Shown: one piece after another, positions 22,358 through 33,990 of the stretch | Position numbering within the stretch: position 1 is the stretch's first letter | Layout of the letters: each line of letters begins with the position of its first letter | NCBI GenBank assembly: GCA_023014335.1 | Contig: JAECYW010000009.1 | Span: 1,488,001 to 1,552,000, forward strand | Source: Galerina marginata | Lineage: Eukaryota > Basidiomycota > Agaricomycetes > Agaricales > Galerinaceae | Length of the DNA: 64,000 nt | Direction: 5' to 3' | Program-made: the position numbers and the translations under genes | The notes under the pieces: model-generated | Told to the model about the DNA's origin: nothing | Seen by the model: only the letters and a program-made list of their open reading frames with translations | Database searches by the model: none

Positions 22358-25300
22358 ATGGCTGCAATTATCCAACTGCAAGACTTTCTTAGACCTCCGG
22401 ACGAAGCCAAGGTCGTTCTAGAAGCAACACTTGTTACCAGTTCAGAGTCGAATCAAGATGTGCAGAACAGGCGAGTTTTGGCTGTGGTGTCACACAAGGA
22501 TGACTGGGATCTGACAGAGGAAGGGAGGTGTGTACTCTGGGTTCTTCTCGACAGTTTCCGTACTTATATTTTCGAAGCCTCTTTGTTTGCAAATTTAGAC
22601 CAGGACCCAGTGGACAACTCCCTCCAGCACTCGAGGTCCAACGAGTCTTTCCGATCTATGGCGAATTTTCTATTGTTATTAGTCAAATGCGTCGAGGGAC
22701 ATTCGATCCTCAACGAACGGCACCTTCGAATTCTATCCTTGATCAGCGCGCCGGTGAGATGGGGCGGAACTATTAGGCTTCGATGAAGAACTGACTTGGA
22801 GGAGGATCTGTTCAGTCATTACCCTCAGTATCAACCCAGCCGAAGGGCTTGCAAGCGATGGACACCCGCCTACCTTCTTTACGCACGATGTTGAAGGGTT
22901 GAAGACCTTGGTGGCTGAATGCAAACGTATGAAAGAGGTTTCTGGTTCGTTCTCCATCCTGATTGTAAACCTCACAATTGCGTATGTCCTTTAACAAAAG
23001 TCGTACTATAGAAGTAGATGTCAACACCACAATCAACATCGCCTCCTCAACAACCCATTTCAGCTGGCTGAAGCCGTATTTCGCAAAGCGCACAACGATC
23101 GCAACTTGTGCGTCTTATATTCATAAGCGCGATGTTTGAAACCTAGAGTCATCGGTATCGTAGTGACGACCACTCCTCAAGACTTGCGCCAGATTCACCG
23201 ACCGTTACTCGAACGCCTTTCTGTAGCATGCGCAGGAATAATGGGCGACGACCATGAAGACGCGCAGATGATCAGAGACGATTGGGTTCGCCTCAATGCG
23301 CGAAATATGTCGAGGAAAGGGCGGAGGAAATTGACGTGAGTGCGGTGTTGAACTTTCTAACCCTCAGCCAGTGTGAAAAGTGGGTTTAGGCTCAGGCTCG
23401 GGACATTCAATGTAAACGGGAAAATGCCGTCCCAAGATCTATCTGCATGGATTCAGGGGAACGCAACTCCTGTTCAACAACGTCAAATCGAGGTAGACGC
23501 GCCTTCGCTCCCGCCGGTGAAGAACGTATCACCGTTTTCTATCAGGGAGCTAGTCAAAAATCCTTTTGATTTAAGTACGTGTTTCAGACCACAATTTATC
23601 GAATGCCATTAACCCTACGGGGCAGTTCCCAGAAAATTGAGCACAAAGGTTGAAGCCCAGAAGGAAGAAAAGGAGGAAATTCCATTGCGAGTGGATCCTT
23701 CTGACCCAGATGACCCTGATATGCTTGTTTTGGGTTTTCAAGAACTCGACCTTTCGACAGAGGCTTTGATTTATTCGACCAGCACTGTGAGAGAAGATGC
23801 ATGGTCACTCTCGATTTTTGCTGCGCTAGGGGAGAAGGCAGTGAAATACGAAAAGGTCACTTGGGCCCATTCCTCTTGGGAGAGATATTCATGCTCTATA
23901 TACACTCTTCTAGCTTGCCTCAAAACAGCTTGTTGGCATGCTCATCGTGATAATAGTTAAAAAGGCCTTGAAGGACTGCTTTGGGGATATTAAGATTTCC
24001 GCGGCTGGGGCAGGCATTTTAGGCGTCATGGTTCGTTTAACACATCGCCTGCCTTCCTCTCGCTAATAAACGACTCAGGGAAACAAAGGAGGCACTGCTA
24101 TCCGTCTTTCTTTTACTCCCTCAGCTTCTACGGGGGATGAAAAACCATCAGTACATTCTCCTGGCAAGACCACCTTCACTTTTGTCAATGCTCATTTGGC
24201 TGCTTTTGATGAAATGGCGGATAAACGGAATTCAGATTTCCAGGACCTCTCGAAAAGACTGACTTTTGAAAACACAATACAACCCCCACCATCCCCATCC
24301 AATGCAGATAGTACTGATGATCCTTTGAGTAGTGATTTTATAGCAGTGAATCTAGGGTCTTTGAGTGTGTTTGAAACTGATGCTCTCTTTTGGATGGTAA
24401 GTCCACGTTAATTATAGAATTTCCAACTACTAGCTTACGGTTTTCTTTCCTTTCTGGCTCGTAGGGAGGTGCGCTTTTACATTGCTGTAGCACGTGGTGC
24501 CCTGACCGTATTCGCGAATTAGACCTTAACTATCGAGTTGACATTCCTGACGCTAATATGAGGAGACTTCTCAGAGACGACGAATGGGACAATCGACCAA
24601 AGTTCGAAGCCTTGTTACGATTTGATCAGGCTCGTCCAATGTCCCGCTCATTCAGTTCCCTGTCTTACCTTTTAATATAACCAGCTGAAGAAGGCGATGC
24701 AAGGCAAAAAGGCATTCGAGAATTTCACTGAAGCACCCATCACTCACTTACCGTATGCCCTTTCGGTTCTCCGTTTGCAATACAATATTAATACCCACCT
24801 CAGAACCTACCGTTTCAGTCCGGGTTTGATGATGGATAAATTGGGTTATGATCTGAAGTAACTTTCTGTATCCTTTCTTCACTCACATTGTTCAAACATC
24901 CTCAGGCGGAAACCTGCCTGGACCGACCGGATCCTGTACATGCACGGTTCTGCCTGTCGAGTAGATCAGCTTTCATACACTAGCCATCCGCAGATCGTGA
25001 TGAGTGATCATCGACCGGTGGCGGCTGATTTTAGCGTTGATGTGAGTCTATCTGATCTTTGCAGGAGTCCCTTTTGATCGCATAAGTTTAGGTTGACTTA
25101 TACGACGTTGATGAGCTGCAATCGAACGTCCGCAGATTATTCCATGACGTCGATCACCTCGACGGCGAAAGCACCCATGAACGCGGCGGGTTGAAGATCG
25201 ACGATACATATGTTGACTTTGAGAAAGTTTCGTGAGTTTGCTCCATTTGAGTCGCGAACAAGACAGGGGCTAACTCTGGGAACGCGTAGATACGAAATCC

Positions 25301-26663
25301 CAGTAGAACGTAAAATTAAGGTTAGAAATACGAGCAAGGTATGATTGATCGCAACTTCTGGACCACAATCTGAGAGATTTTTGCACTTTCAAAGAGTCCC
25401 TGTGCCTTTCGATTTGTGCCCATCCAACTCGAGTCTTCAATCCGTACGTGTTTAGTATTGATGTATTTCTTCGAAACTTATATCCGAGTAGACCCTGAAT
25501 GGCTCAGTATTCATCCTAAAATGGTCAGTTTATCCATCTTAGGGGTGATATCATTCACCGACTTTCTTATGACAACTCAAGGGTATCCTCCTTCCCGGCG
25601 AAGTCATGGAAGTTTCACTGAGAGCATACGTCGATAATAAAGTAGCATCCATTCTAAACCTTCAACCTAATGATCTTAGCGGAACATTGATTCTGCACAC
25701 CGTCCTCGGGAAGGATCACTTCATCTCGGTCTCAGGAGAATATCGTAAGCTATTTTACCGGATCATTCTTTCTTGGAACTTAATCAGTGGGGCAGAGTAT
25801 ACATGTTTCGCGAACAAGTTGTCCCGTTTGACCCGGCTCCGAGGCCCCATAAGATCAATGGAATCGCCCAACGACCTACTGCCGGAAACAAATTCAATTA
25901 ATGCTCCAAGAGAAATCATGCGGCTTGTCAATTGGATGATGAGCTATACATTAAAAACGGTAGGACATCTTTCTCTACACATTGTTTTTTCTTGCACTAA
26001 ATTGCCATAGGATGAATTGTTTATTATTCCTGGAAGTCAAGAAACTGTAACAGCTATCCGCGAGGTAAGACCTAATCTCCACACAGCTAACAGTGTCTTC
26101 ATGACTCCCGCAGTGTCTTGATACCGGTGATGAATTTCCATACGAACCCAATACATCTGATCCGAAAATACCTCTTGCCTTTGCTTCTACGCTATTGTTG
26201 TTCCTGGATTCTTTGGGTGATCCAATAATCCCTTCTGTGCTGCATCCTCAGTGTCTAGAGATGACCAATCGCGATGAGGCATTTGAGGTAAGAATAACCC
26301 TCGATCATTTTTACGGAGACTTTGACTATGTATTCGCAGCTTCTCGACGCACTTCCGCCATCCTCCATCAATGTCCGTCAAAATCTTCTCTTGCCCAACT
26401 TTCCATTTCTTACAGTTGACGCTTCTAGGTCTGGATATCTGTCACCGCTTTTTTGCATTTTATCTGCCAGGCATCTAAGAATGAAGATCAGGCCGAGCGT
26501 ATCGGTGAGTGATTTAAATGTTAATGTAACAAATTCTTGAGGTTTGAACTTTTGTGTAGCCACGACTATTGCTCCTGTCCTTTTGCGTGATGACCCAAAT
26601 TCTCCAGTACCGCCCATATCGCCCAACGGGAAACGCAAATTTTTACTGTATTTTATTACTTGA
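22358..26663 (+). CDS. OCRL/INPP5B-like inositol polyphosphate 5-phosphatase with ASH and RhoGAP-like domains
   Basis: A long multi-exon gene. The 5-phosphatase domain is complete across exons: FRLRLGTFNVNGK, DMLVLGFQELDLST, GNKGGTAIRLSF, FVNAHLAAFDEM, ALFWMGDLNYRVD (exon joined), KPAWTDRILYMHG and MSDHRPVAADF. An ASH-like beta domain follows (YEIPVERKIKVRN, VPCAFRFVPIQ, HPEWLSIHPKMG, LPGEVMEVSLRA). The end is RhoGAP-like (NAPREIMRLVNWMM, DELFIIPGSQETVTAIRE, PLAFASTLLLFLDSLGDP). This order matches human OCRL, which removes the 5-phosphate of PI(4,5)P2 on Golgi, endosomal and plasma membranes. The GAP arginine finger is absent. The N-terminal part (MAAIIQLQDFLRPP) is less conserved, and one junction near 22755-22777 would need an unusually short intron, so exon borders before 23370 are tentative. 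Confidence 0.85.
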
Positions 26664-27226
26664 CTGCGCAAAGGATTGGACTGAATATGTAGGATATAAA
26701 TTTACTGCCAGTGTGGGACATCCAGTTATTCCCGTTATTTAAACTACTAGGTATATGTTCGTGGTTGCAACTTCCCTTTGGAGTATACAAGAACGAAGCA
26801 TTGGGGTAATCGGTCTACACAGCTAATTGTAAAGGGAAAGTTTTCTGAGCAATTTCTGTTTGAAGGGCAGAGCAGTTCGAGCGCTTATTTGTGTTTAGGG
26901 TAGGTCAACTACAACTGAAGCCGCTAATACTCCGACTAAAAGCTGTCCCACGGCTTCCTCATCGGCAACCATGTTCACCCTTCAATGGTCGCCAAATCCA
27001 CCTTCACCTGTGCAACCACCGTACCATCCCCGCCAACACAGAACCATACCTTGAACTTGAATGAGGAAATTTTAAGACATCACCCGAAAATAGGATTGAG
27101 ACTCGCACATATTATGCTAGACAATGGCTCACAAAGCAAGTCTCTTCTTTTTGTCTCTCTTCTCTTTCGTATTTTCCGCCTTCTAGTGTCTACCACCACG
27201 TAGAGTACATACAAACGTGCGTCGCA
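26664..27226. other. Intergenic stretch with pyrimidine-rich promoter
   Basis: No gene seen. A CT-rich tract (about 27140-27182, TCTCTTCTTTTTGTCTCTC-like) lies just before the ATG at 27227, typical of strongly expressed or TATA-less fungal promoters. Confidence 0.4.
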
Positions 27227-28888
27227 ATGTCTTCTGCCGAAAACGCTGCCCCGTCAACTATCAACCAGGTGTACCACACCGTCCCTGAACCGCCTACCAA
27301 TGCTCCCTACCTTCCATCCGTGATTGAGGCTAAGCACTACTTGTACGGCTTCCCTTCTAAGCCGCGCCTTGTGGCTCGTTCCAACTCTGATATTTGGGAA
27401 AGGCCGACGGGTCCTGAGGCATACCTCAAGCCCAAGGAGCTCATTATTCTCGGAGCCCATCCTCTGAGCGTTGTCTGGGAGGATACCATCGGCCCTGCCC
27501 TTGATGCGTACTTGCTCGGGCAGCAGGTAAAGATCTCAGTCCTCAATTGCTTTCGCATTGCCCTCGCTGGGGAGGCTTCCCCCCCACCTCCTCCCTTCGT
27601 CTTCGTTGGAGTCATCCGTGACTCTCTCTTTGGCCAGGCTGGCCTGGATGCCGCATTGGGTTGCCGATCCATTCTTGTCGAGAATGGTTTGGACGATGTC
27701 CATATCATTATTTATGAGTCGGCATTTTCTCGCTACAAGGCTCTGTATAAGCCTGATGGCACCGACGACCCCGCTGCCGCTATGCTCCAGTGCTTCTCTA
27801 CCTCCCTCGGCCTCTCCATCTCCCCTGCCGAGTCCCCCAATGTCCAGGGCACCGGCAGCTTCTTCTTCCTTGACAATGCCAGGCCCGGAGTTCTCTTCCT
27901 TCTCACCGCAAGGCATGTCCTTTTCCATCCATTCAAAGAAGAGAACGAAGATTACTTGTTCCGCGCCGGCAGCAATCAGGCTGCCAGGAAGGTCATGTTC
28001 ATGGGGGAGGCTGCCTTTAAAAGCTGCTGCCAGGATATCGAGTTTATGATTGCTAGCCTGATGGATGATGTCAACGATTTTAGGAGTCGATTGGAGAGGG
28101 TTAGCGGCTTGGAGGACAGGGAGCGGGCTGAGCAGGAGAGGACTGTGCTTGAGAGAAACCTGGCAGCCACGACCGCGAGCATCGAAAGCCACCAGAATCT
28201 ACTTGACGACATCAGGAACTGGGAGGACGAAGAAAATCGTGCCATCGGCCATGTCACCTTGTCCCCCCGCATCAGCGTTGACGATGACGGCTATACTGAT
28301 GACTGGGCAGTCGTCGAAATGTATCCCTCCATGATCGGCAAGCTCAACTTCGTTGGGAACGTCATGGATCTCTCCTCCCTTCCTCGTCATGAGCTAAGGA
28401 TGTTGATGAAACCTCGTCAATCTCCCCCTGACAACCCGCCTTCCTTTGAATATCCCATAGACTCTCTTCTGCATTTCTCCGGCACCATTCCAGACGAGAT
28501 GTTCGGCCCAAACGCCGAATTTAAGGACCGAGACAATGACCCCGTCATTATGGTCATAAAAAACGCAGGCCTGTCCAACCTCACCGTCGGCCGTCTCAAC
28601 AATATTCGAGCCTTTGTGCGAGAGTATATCAATGGCAAGCCCGGCAAGATGTCGAAGGAGCTGTGCGTGTTACCCAGGAACCACAAGTCTGGCCCATTCT
28701 CCGCACGTGGAGACTCCGGCTCTGCCGTCGTTGATGGCATTGGTAGGGTCTGTGGCATTATTACTGGCGGAGACGGAGGCACCGACGACAGCGACTGTAC
28801 ATTTGTGACCTCCATCAACTTCCTGCTGAAGCGCTTGAAGTCGTTCGGTATTGACGCCAACATCTACCCCCACCCTGCTGACCTTTGA
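27227..28888 (+). CDS. Intronless trypsin-like serine protease homologue with coiled-coil insert
   Basis: A single 1662-base exon encodes 553 residues. I read a trypsin-fold catalytic triad: His230 in FLLTARHVLFHP, Asp359 in DDWAVVEMYP, and Ser497 in RGDSGSAVVDG, followed by the typical RVCGIITGG strand. Between His and Asp lies a charged helical insert (about 280-335, with FRSRLERVSGLEDRERAEQ) that looks like a coiled coil. The N-terminal 210 residues (SKPRLVARSNSDIWERPTGPE and FVFVGVIRDSL) form a separate unknown domain. There is no signal peptide, so it should act inside the cell. I associate this layout with lineage-expanded agaric proteins lacking an assigned role. It is the only long single-exon gene in an intron-rich window and has high GC at third positions. 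Confidence 0.8.
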   Translation: MSSAENAAPSTINQVYHTVPEPPTNAPYLPSVIEAKHYLYGFPSKPRLVARSNSDIWERPTGPEAYLKPKELIILGAHPLSVVWEDTIGPALDAYLLGQQVKISVLNCFRIALAGEASPPPPPFVFVGVIRDSLFGQAGLDAALGCRSILVENGLDDVHIIIYESAFSRYKALYKPDGTDDPAAAMLQCFSTSLGLSISPAESPNVQGTGSFFFLDNARPGVLFLLTARHVLFHPFKEENEDYLFRAGSNQAARKVMFMGEAAFKSCCQDIEFMIASLMDDVNDFRSRLERVSGLEDRERAEQERTVLERNLAATTASIESHQNLLDDIRNWEDEENRAIGHVTLSPRISVDDDGYTDDWAVVEMYPSMIGKLNFVGNVMDLSSLPRHELRMLMKPRQSPPDNPPSFEYPIDSLLHFSGTIPDEMFGPNAEFKDRDNDPVIMVIKNAGLSNLTVGRLNNIRAFVREYINGKPGKMSKELCVLPRNHKSGPFSARGDSGSAVVDGIGRVCGIITGGDGGTDDSDCTFVTSINFLLKRLKSFGIDANIYPHPADL

Positions 28889-29569
28889 ATGCCGTCCCCT
28901 CCTCGCATCCCCATTTTTGTTCATCCGTTCTCTATGCTGCCTCTTTATTCTTATTGAAATCATTTGAAATCAATGGATTAAGGAGCAACAAGTAGTCTGG
29001 TACTAAGACACATCGCTATGCCCAGCCAATGCCCTGTGGCGTGCTTTTTTACTATGTACAGTACATCAATACTCATGAAGTCGATGAACTGCGTGAATAA
29101 AGGCAGTGTAAATGTGTATGTGGGATTTGATATGACAATATTTTTCTAGTCTGACTTTGAAGTTTGATGATCCATGTCTGATAGCTGCAAAGGCCGTCCT
29201 CCAGTCGATTCAATGCCTCAGAAGGAATTCGCAGACTTGAAGTTTACCCGAGTTTCACAGTTGTACACTGGGCGCCTGTTGGCGCTGCTGCACTTGTTGT
29301 AATTTTCTCCTGCGCTTGGGCTTTTTGTTTAGGTATTATTTAAGAGCTGCAAAGCTTCAAAGCTTCATAGGTGGATTCGAATAATGAATTCCATTGTTTT
29401 TGGTATGTCTGATAAGCGCTTTGGATTAATTGCCGATCTCGGCCAAATCTCGGCGGCCCTCAAAATATTGGACTGAATACACAGAGCCAAACAATCACTT
29501 CTTCCTCCTTCCACCATTTCCTTTCTCCTCCGCGCCCGCAGGGCATTTTCTGCCTGTTCACGAAACTTC
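28889..29569. other. Intergenic stretch
   Basis: This holds the 3' flank of the protease-like gene and the promoter of the Dus1 gene. A 68-codon minus-strand frame (29571-29365) abuts the Dus1 ATG in a TCATGA overlap but has no motif; I treat it as chance. Confidence 0.4.
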
Positions 29570-31318
29570 ATGATGTCGGAAATCCCGTCTGGAACACCTC
29601 AAATACGCCAAAAGCTGGGTGGATACCAATTTTATCGGGATGTGTTAGGAAGTCCGAAGTATATCGTAGCGCCTATGGTTGATCAGAGTGAGCTGGTGCG
29701 TTTTCATTAAATTGGTTTCTGGCTGAGGGTTTATGGATAAAATAGGCTTGGAGGAGGCTTTCTAGAAGATACGGGGCTCAAGTGAGTTGAATTCAATCTT
29801 TCACAGTGCTTTTTATGACTCACGCACGGTCTTCAGCTCATATATACACCTATGATCAACGCAAAGGTACTTCTTACCCTCGAATTTTCTTTCAGTCCGA
29901 ACCATATCACCCAAGGATAGATATTCATTGATGCCAGCAACAAAACTTACCGCAATGCGAACTTTAACCTGATATGTGGCGAAGAAGGCGACCCCACAAC
30001 CGATCGGCCACTTGTAGTGCAGTTCTGCGCGAATGACCCGGAGCAGTTGTTGATCTCAGCCAAGGTGGTTGAGAAACACTGCGAGGCTGTGGATTTGAAT
30101 CTGGGGTGTCCGCAGGATATCGCGAGGAGGGGTTTTTACGGTTCATTCCTACAGGACGATTGGGACTTGATATATAAACTCAGTGGGTCGTGATTTCTGC
30201 TATGGTTTTGGTCCCAGTGTTTTACTGCTTCTTAGTCAATACTTTGCATGTGAATCTCTCAATACCCGTAACCGCCAAGTTCCGCGTTTTCCCTACTGTC
30301 GAGAAGACCGTCGAATACGCCAAAATGTTGGAACGGGCGGGTGCCCAAATCATCACTTGTCATGGGAGGTTGAGAGAACAGAGAGGTCAAAATACTGTGC
30401 GTCTCCTTAAGCTTTATAGCCTTATTTTTGCTCCGAGTTTACCGTCCTCGCTTCATCAGGGTCTGGCAGACTGGGACAAAATTCGAGCAGTCAAGGAGGC
30501 CGTCTCTGTTCCCGTTTTCGCCAACGGCAACATTCTTTACCAATCCGACATCGAGGCATGTCTCAAGGCCACCGGATGCGACGGTGTCATGAGCGCGGAA
30601 GGCCAGCTGTATAATCCCGCCTTGTTCGCTGGCATCGAGCATCCCCTCGACGCGCCAGACTACGACGCTGACGAACACATTCTCAGGCGTCACCCGCGTC
30701 ACGCTGATCTGGCACTGGAGTACTTGGACATCGTCGCTGGACTAAAGACAACGACGAGCGTCAGTGGCATTAAAGGTCATCTGTTCAAGATCATGCGACC
30801 CGGTCTAGTGCGGGAGACGGATCTGAGGGAGAAGTTGGGCAAGGTGAAGATCGATGCGAAGAAGGCGAAGGAGTGTTTGAGTGCTTACAGAGTCGTTTGT
30901 GAGGAGATGAAGGAAAGGATGGTCGTAAGCCTGGATTACTCCCCAACCTCTTTTGCTTTCCTTATGATGTCACCTTGAAATAGCGAGACGAGAAGGCCGC
31001 GGAGGGTACACCGCTGAAGGACCTCATTACGATTGAACCGATCACGGGGATCAAGATGATGCCCCATTGGCTGGCCCAGCCGTACTTCCGACCGACCCAA
31101 GAACAGAAGAAAGCGTATGGTGAGTTATGTGTCCATTCGATCTGTACCACTGATTTTTATACTGGTTGTTCTATGCAGCTTTAGCAAACGCCCCAGCAGG
31201 TACTCCTGCAGAAGCGCCGAAACGACTCTTGGATGAACCTCAGGGAGGCGACGACGTGAAGAAGGCGCGTCTGGCACCGAAGGCTAATGCAAGTTCACCT
31301 ATTCTTCTATCAGCATAG
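29570..31318 (+). CDS. DUS1: tRNA-dihydrouridine(16/17) synthase Dus1, multi-exon
   Basis: The enzyme reduces uridine 16/17 in the tRNA D-loop using FMN and NADPH. The start [11 protein letters not shown] leads to the signature strands [51 protein letters not shown] and [15 protein letters not shown], which carries the catalytic Cys. Later come [42 protein letters not shown] and [18 protein letters not shown]. The C-terminal helical domain ends in a Lys/Ala-rich tail ([11 protein letters not shown]). After the Cys loop the residue following ARRG is Phe, where I recall Asn, His or Lys in fungal Dus1. Introns are short and mostly about 50-60 nt, with a tiny exon for [10 protein letters not shown]. 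The gene looks intact; exon borders are approximate. Confidence 0.88.
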
Positions 31319-32545
31319 ACGTACTACCGCTCGGGTAGACGAGTAACATTGCTCTCTCTATATTCTCCTCGTAATTTTTCTATTAGACCCCTCGAAGCTT
31401 AATTTTACTCATAGATATTCCTGGTATGCTGCGAGTGTCCTGAAGCGTATCTGGCCCGGCTCGTCTAGTTATTCTCCGATAGGCTTCTCGACAAGTTCAT
31501 CGTCGAGTTCCCCACAGCGCCACATTCTCCCCGGCCTTTCTTCCGGTGTGCCTGCCCTTACCTTCCGATCCTTCCGATTCCCCCACAAATGAAAGGATCC
31601 CCAAATGGCCTAGAAATCAGTTCTCGATCTTACATGCGGCCGCTTTGGAAGTTTAATTCCCTCAGGTTCGCCTCAAGCTGGCTCCTCAAGGCGTCATACG
31701 AGTCTTGTGATGTCTATTCTCTTCCTGTTCCCCAAGTCTGACAGGGTGTGGTCGAGAAGTTAACTCGGTTGTTAGAGTCAAGCTCCGGTTTTAGGGCTGA
31801 CTTGGCCATTCTGAGACTGCTTGCGTGATAGAATATGGCAAGCTACATATTGCAATTGGTATAGACGTCCATCGCAGACGTCGTTTACGAGCAGGATCAA
31901 TGGCTATTGGGCCAATTCCTGGGGTTGCTCTGACAGATATTACGAGACGGGCTTCGGAGCTTGACCTCCCTTGCTGGGGTCTTACTGGTCGCGCGAATCT
32001 TAAATTTCCTGAGTGAGGTTTTCTTCCATGCACGAGCCTAGTGATAACGATGCTAATACTCGAATATACTTAGTGCAGTCTTGACAAACGTTTGTCGGCC
32101 ATTGGCCTTGAAGATAACGGATGATTGCTTTTCTTGAGTATTTGAGTTCAGCCATTCGGGCTTTAGACGAAGCTAAGCCGTCTTCTTTCAAAACTGATAA
32201 GATCTACGCAATTCAAAGCATACCGGATTGCGCACGGAACTAAATTTAAGTGTTACTCGGCAGATGAAAGGTCCTCACACGACCAAATGTGTACGATCAC
32301 ACGACCTCGACTTCATTTTTTGGGGTATCCTAGGAGGATTAGTGAGAGATATGAGGGACTTCTTGGACGAAATCAAACGAGGCTGGAAGGCACGGTGATA
32401 TTGGATATTATTAAACGCGCATTCGATTTGAGTGAATGGCGAGGCGATGCAAGACGTAACGAGGTTCTACAAATACACAGGGGTGGGTTCAGAGATATGC
32501 TTGGGTTTTACAATTGTTTGCTGTTGCACAATGAGGTTTAATAAA
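31319..32545. other. Intergenic stretch, no supported gene
   Basis: Overlapping frames of 60-85 codons on both strands (31791-32033, 32000-32191, 32287-32541) show no motif or splice structure. This is the 3' flank of Dus1 and the 3' flank of the STF2-like gene, which are convergent. Confidence 0.4.
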
Positions 32546-33213
32546 TTAAAGACGAATGAGCTGTTAAATTACTTGTCAGTTAGAATTACCCCTCCAAATA
32601 TACATGCAAGGACTTACATCGTCGGCAGTTGCCTTCTCCTCGCTAGAGGTACGACGGAGCGGCTCGGTAAGGGTAGGAGACCCGACTACAGCCACAGAGG
32701 TACGGGCGATAGCGGTCAGGTCGATTTCTATAATGACAATGACAGAAGAGGAGAAGAGTATTTGATCAGTATTTGATATTCGATAATTGGCAAGGACCGA
32801 GAGATGACATACCACCTGACTTCTTGAACGCGTTCTTCCTGAACTGGCGTGCCTTCTCCAGCTCTTCCTCGGAGAGGCCACTGGTGCTTCGCTGCATCGC
32901 GGGTTTGGCAGATGGAGATATGGCTATGAGATCAGTAAGTACTTGTTCGGTGCAAGAAAGCTCGATGCCACTTACACCTAGAGGTTCGACTAGTCGACTC
33001 GTCAGGGGCACTGTTGACTTCAACAGCCTCGTCCTCCTCCTCCTCGAGGTCGTCAGCCATGGCAGCCGACTCGAGCTGTTGCTCGTCGGCAAGACTACCC
33101 CAGTTATGGTGGCCTGCACCGGATTTACGCAGTCCAGGATCCAGCCCGGAGCGCGACTCTGAGCGGTCCTTGATGACGGCTCTTGGGTATGTAGCACGAG
33201 CAGTACGGGTCAT
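32546..33213 (-). CDS. STF2-like small protein, four exons
   Basis: Exons 33213-32976, 32923-32813, 32727-32618 and 32560-32546 join in phase to 157 residues. The N-terminus MTRTARATYPRAVIKDRSES, followed by RKSGAGHHNWGSLADE, matches the GSGxGNWG core of yeast Stf2/Tfs-type proteins (MTRT start, glycine-tryptophan box). An acidic run (LEEEEDEAVE) and a conserved-looking helix (SEEELEKARQFRKNAFKKS) follow, then IDLTAIARTSVAVVGSP. Yeast Stf2 was described as a stabilising factor of the ATPase-inhibitor complex and later as a desiccation-tolerance hydrophilin; in other fungi the family resembles HABP4/SERBP1 RNA-binding proteins. The function here is therefore open. A TATATAAA box lies at 33292-33285, 72 bases upstream, with a CAACCAC-rich leader between. 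Confidence 0.75.
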
Positions 33214-33284
33214 GATACAAAGCAGTGGTTGTGATTGTTGTAGTGGTTGGTGGTAAAGCAAGAAGGAAGGAGCTTGGGCCTCGG

Positions 33285-33292
33285 TTTATATA
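33285..33292 (-). promoter_or_regulatory. TATA box of the STF2-like gene
   Basis: TATATAAA on the minus strand, 72 bases before the ATG at 33213. The intervening leader is a CAACCAC-rich low-complexity sequence. Confidence 0.6.
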
Positions 33293-33990
33293 GATGAGCA
33301 ATTACGCCATCGTAGTGATGAAACCCCAAGGGTAAATAGGTGGTGCGACCACCGCAACTCGTGACTCACAATGGTTCCTTTCATTCTAGAGCTTTCTATC
33401 ACACGACAACCCTTTGTTTTCTGTCTTTTTCTCCCAAACATGTGTATCTACCTTGTGTGATTCGACTCTTCATATTCACATTTCCGAGGTCCTTTTTGCC
33501 TGCAATGAACGGCGAGGAGAGCTGTGGGGCAGAGTGTGGGGTAAAGTGTGGGGAAGTTGCCACGTGATCGTAGGACCGGTACCAGATCGGGATCGTATCC
33601 AGGCCCGAAATGGATCTTCGATCGTTCTTCCGCCGGGATAGCTCGAGGCTCGAGCGCAGGGACGAGAACGGTGCTGGAGCCTGCGTGTAATTCTAGCCGC
33701 TTTATCGCATATTCTTCTAATAAGTAATCCATTATTCGAGGTACTTTGTGCGCCCGTAAAGTTTTTATACAGGATGGCGTTACTTCAAGGTTTGAATGCG
33801 CCACACAAGGCTCCGGAAATCCTTTCTTTGCGGGAGTGTAAATGACTTTCGGGGTAAATGAGGTCAAGAATTATGCTGCAATGATTACAATAGGATATCA
33901 CGGACTAAAATCTCTAAACAGAGGGTCGTGAGGTGCATCATGTGGGGTGCTCGACGAAAGTATCGACCAGCGCCTCTTGGCACGATAGCA
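33293..33990. other. Intergenic stretch with an unsupported 139-codon frame
   Basis: A minus frame at 33867-33448 (MTSFTPKVIYTPAKKG start) is the longest here. It has no recognisable domain, and part of the opposite strand is open too. I leave it uncalled, though a lineage-specific gene cannot be excluded. Confidence 0.35.

Noticed and set aside
27536..28192. 218-codon minus frame inside the protease-like gene
   Set aside because: Shadow of the GC-rich coding strand; the + frame has a full set of motifs.
29365..29571. 68-codon minus frame abutting Dus1
   Set aside because: TCATGA overlap with the Dus1 start is chance; no motif or intron continuation.
33448..33867. 139-codon minus frame upstream of the STF2-like gene
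   Set aside because: No homologue recognised and no promoter or splice evidence; left open as a weak possibility.
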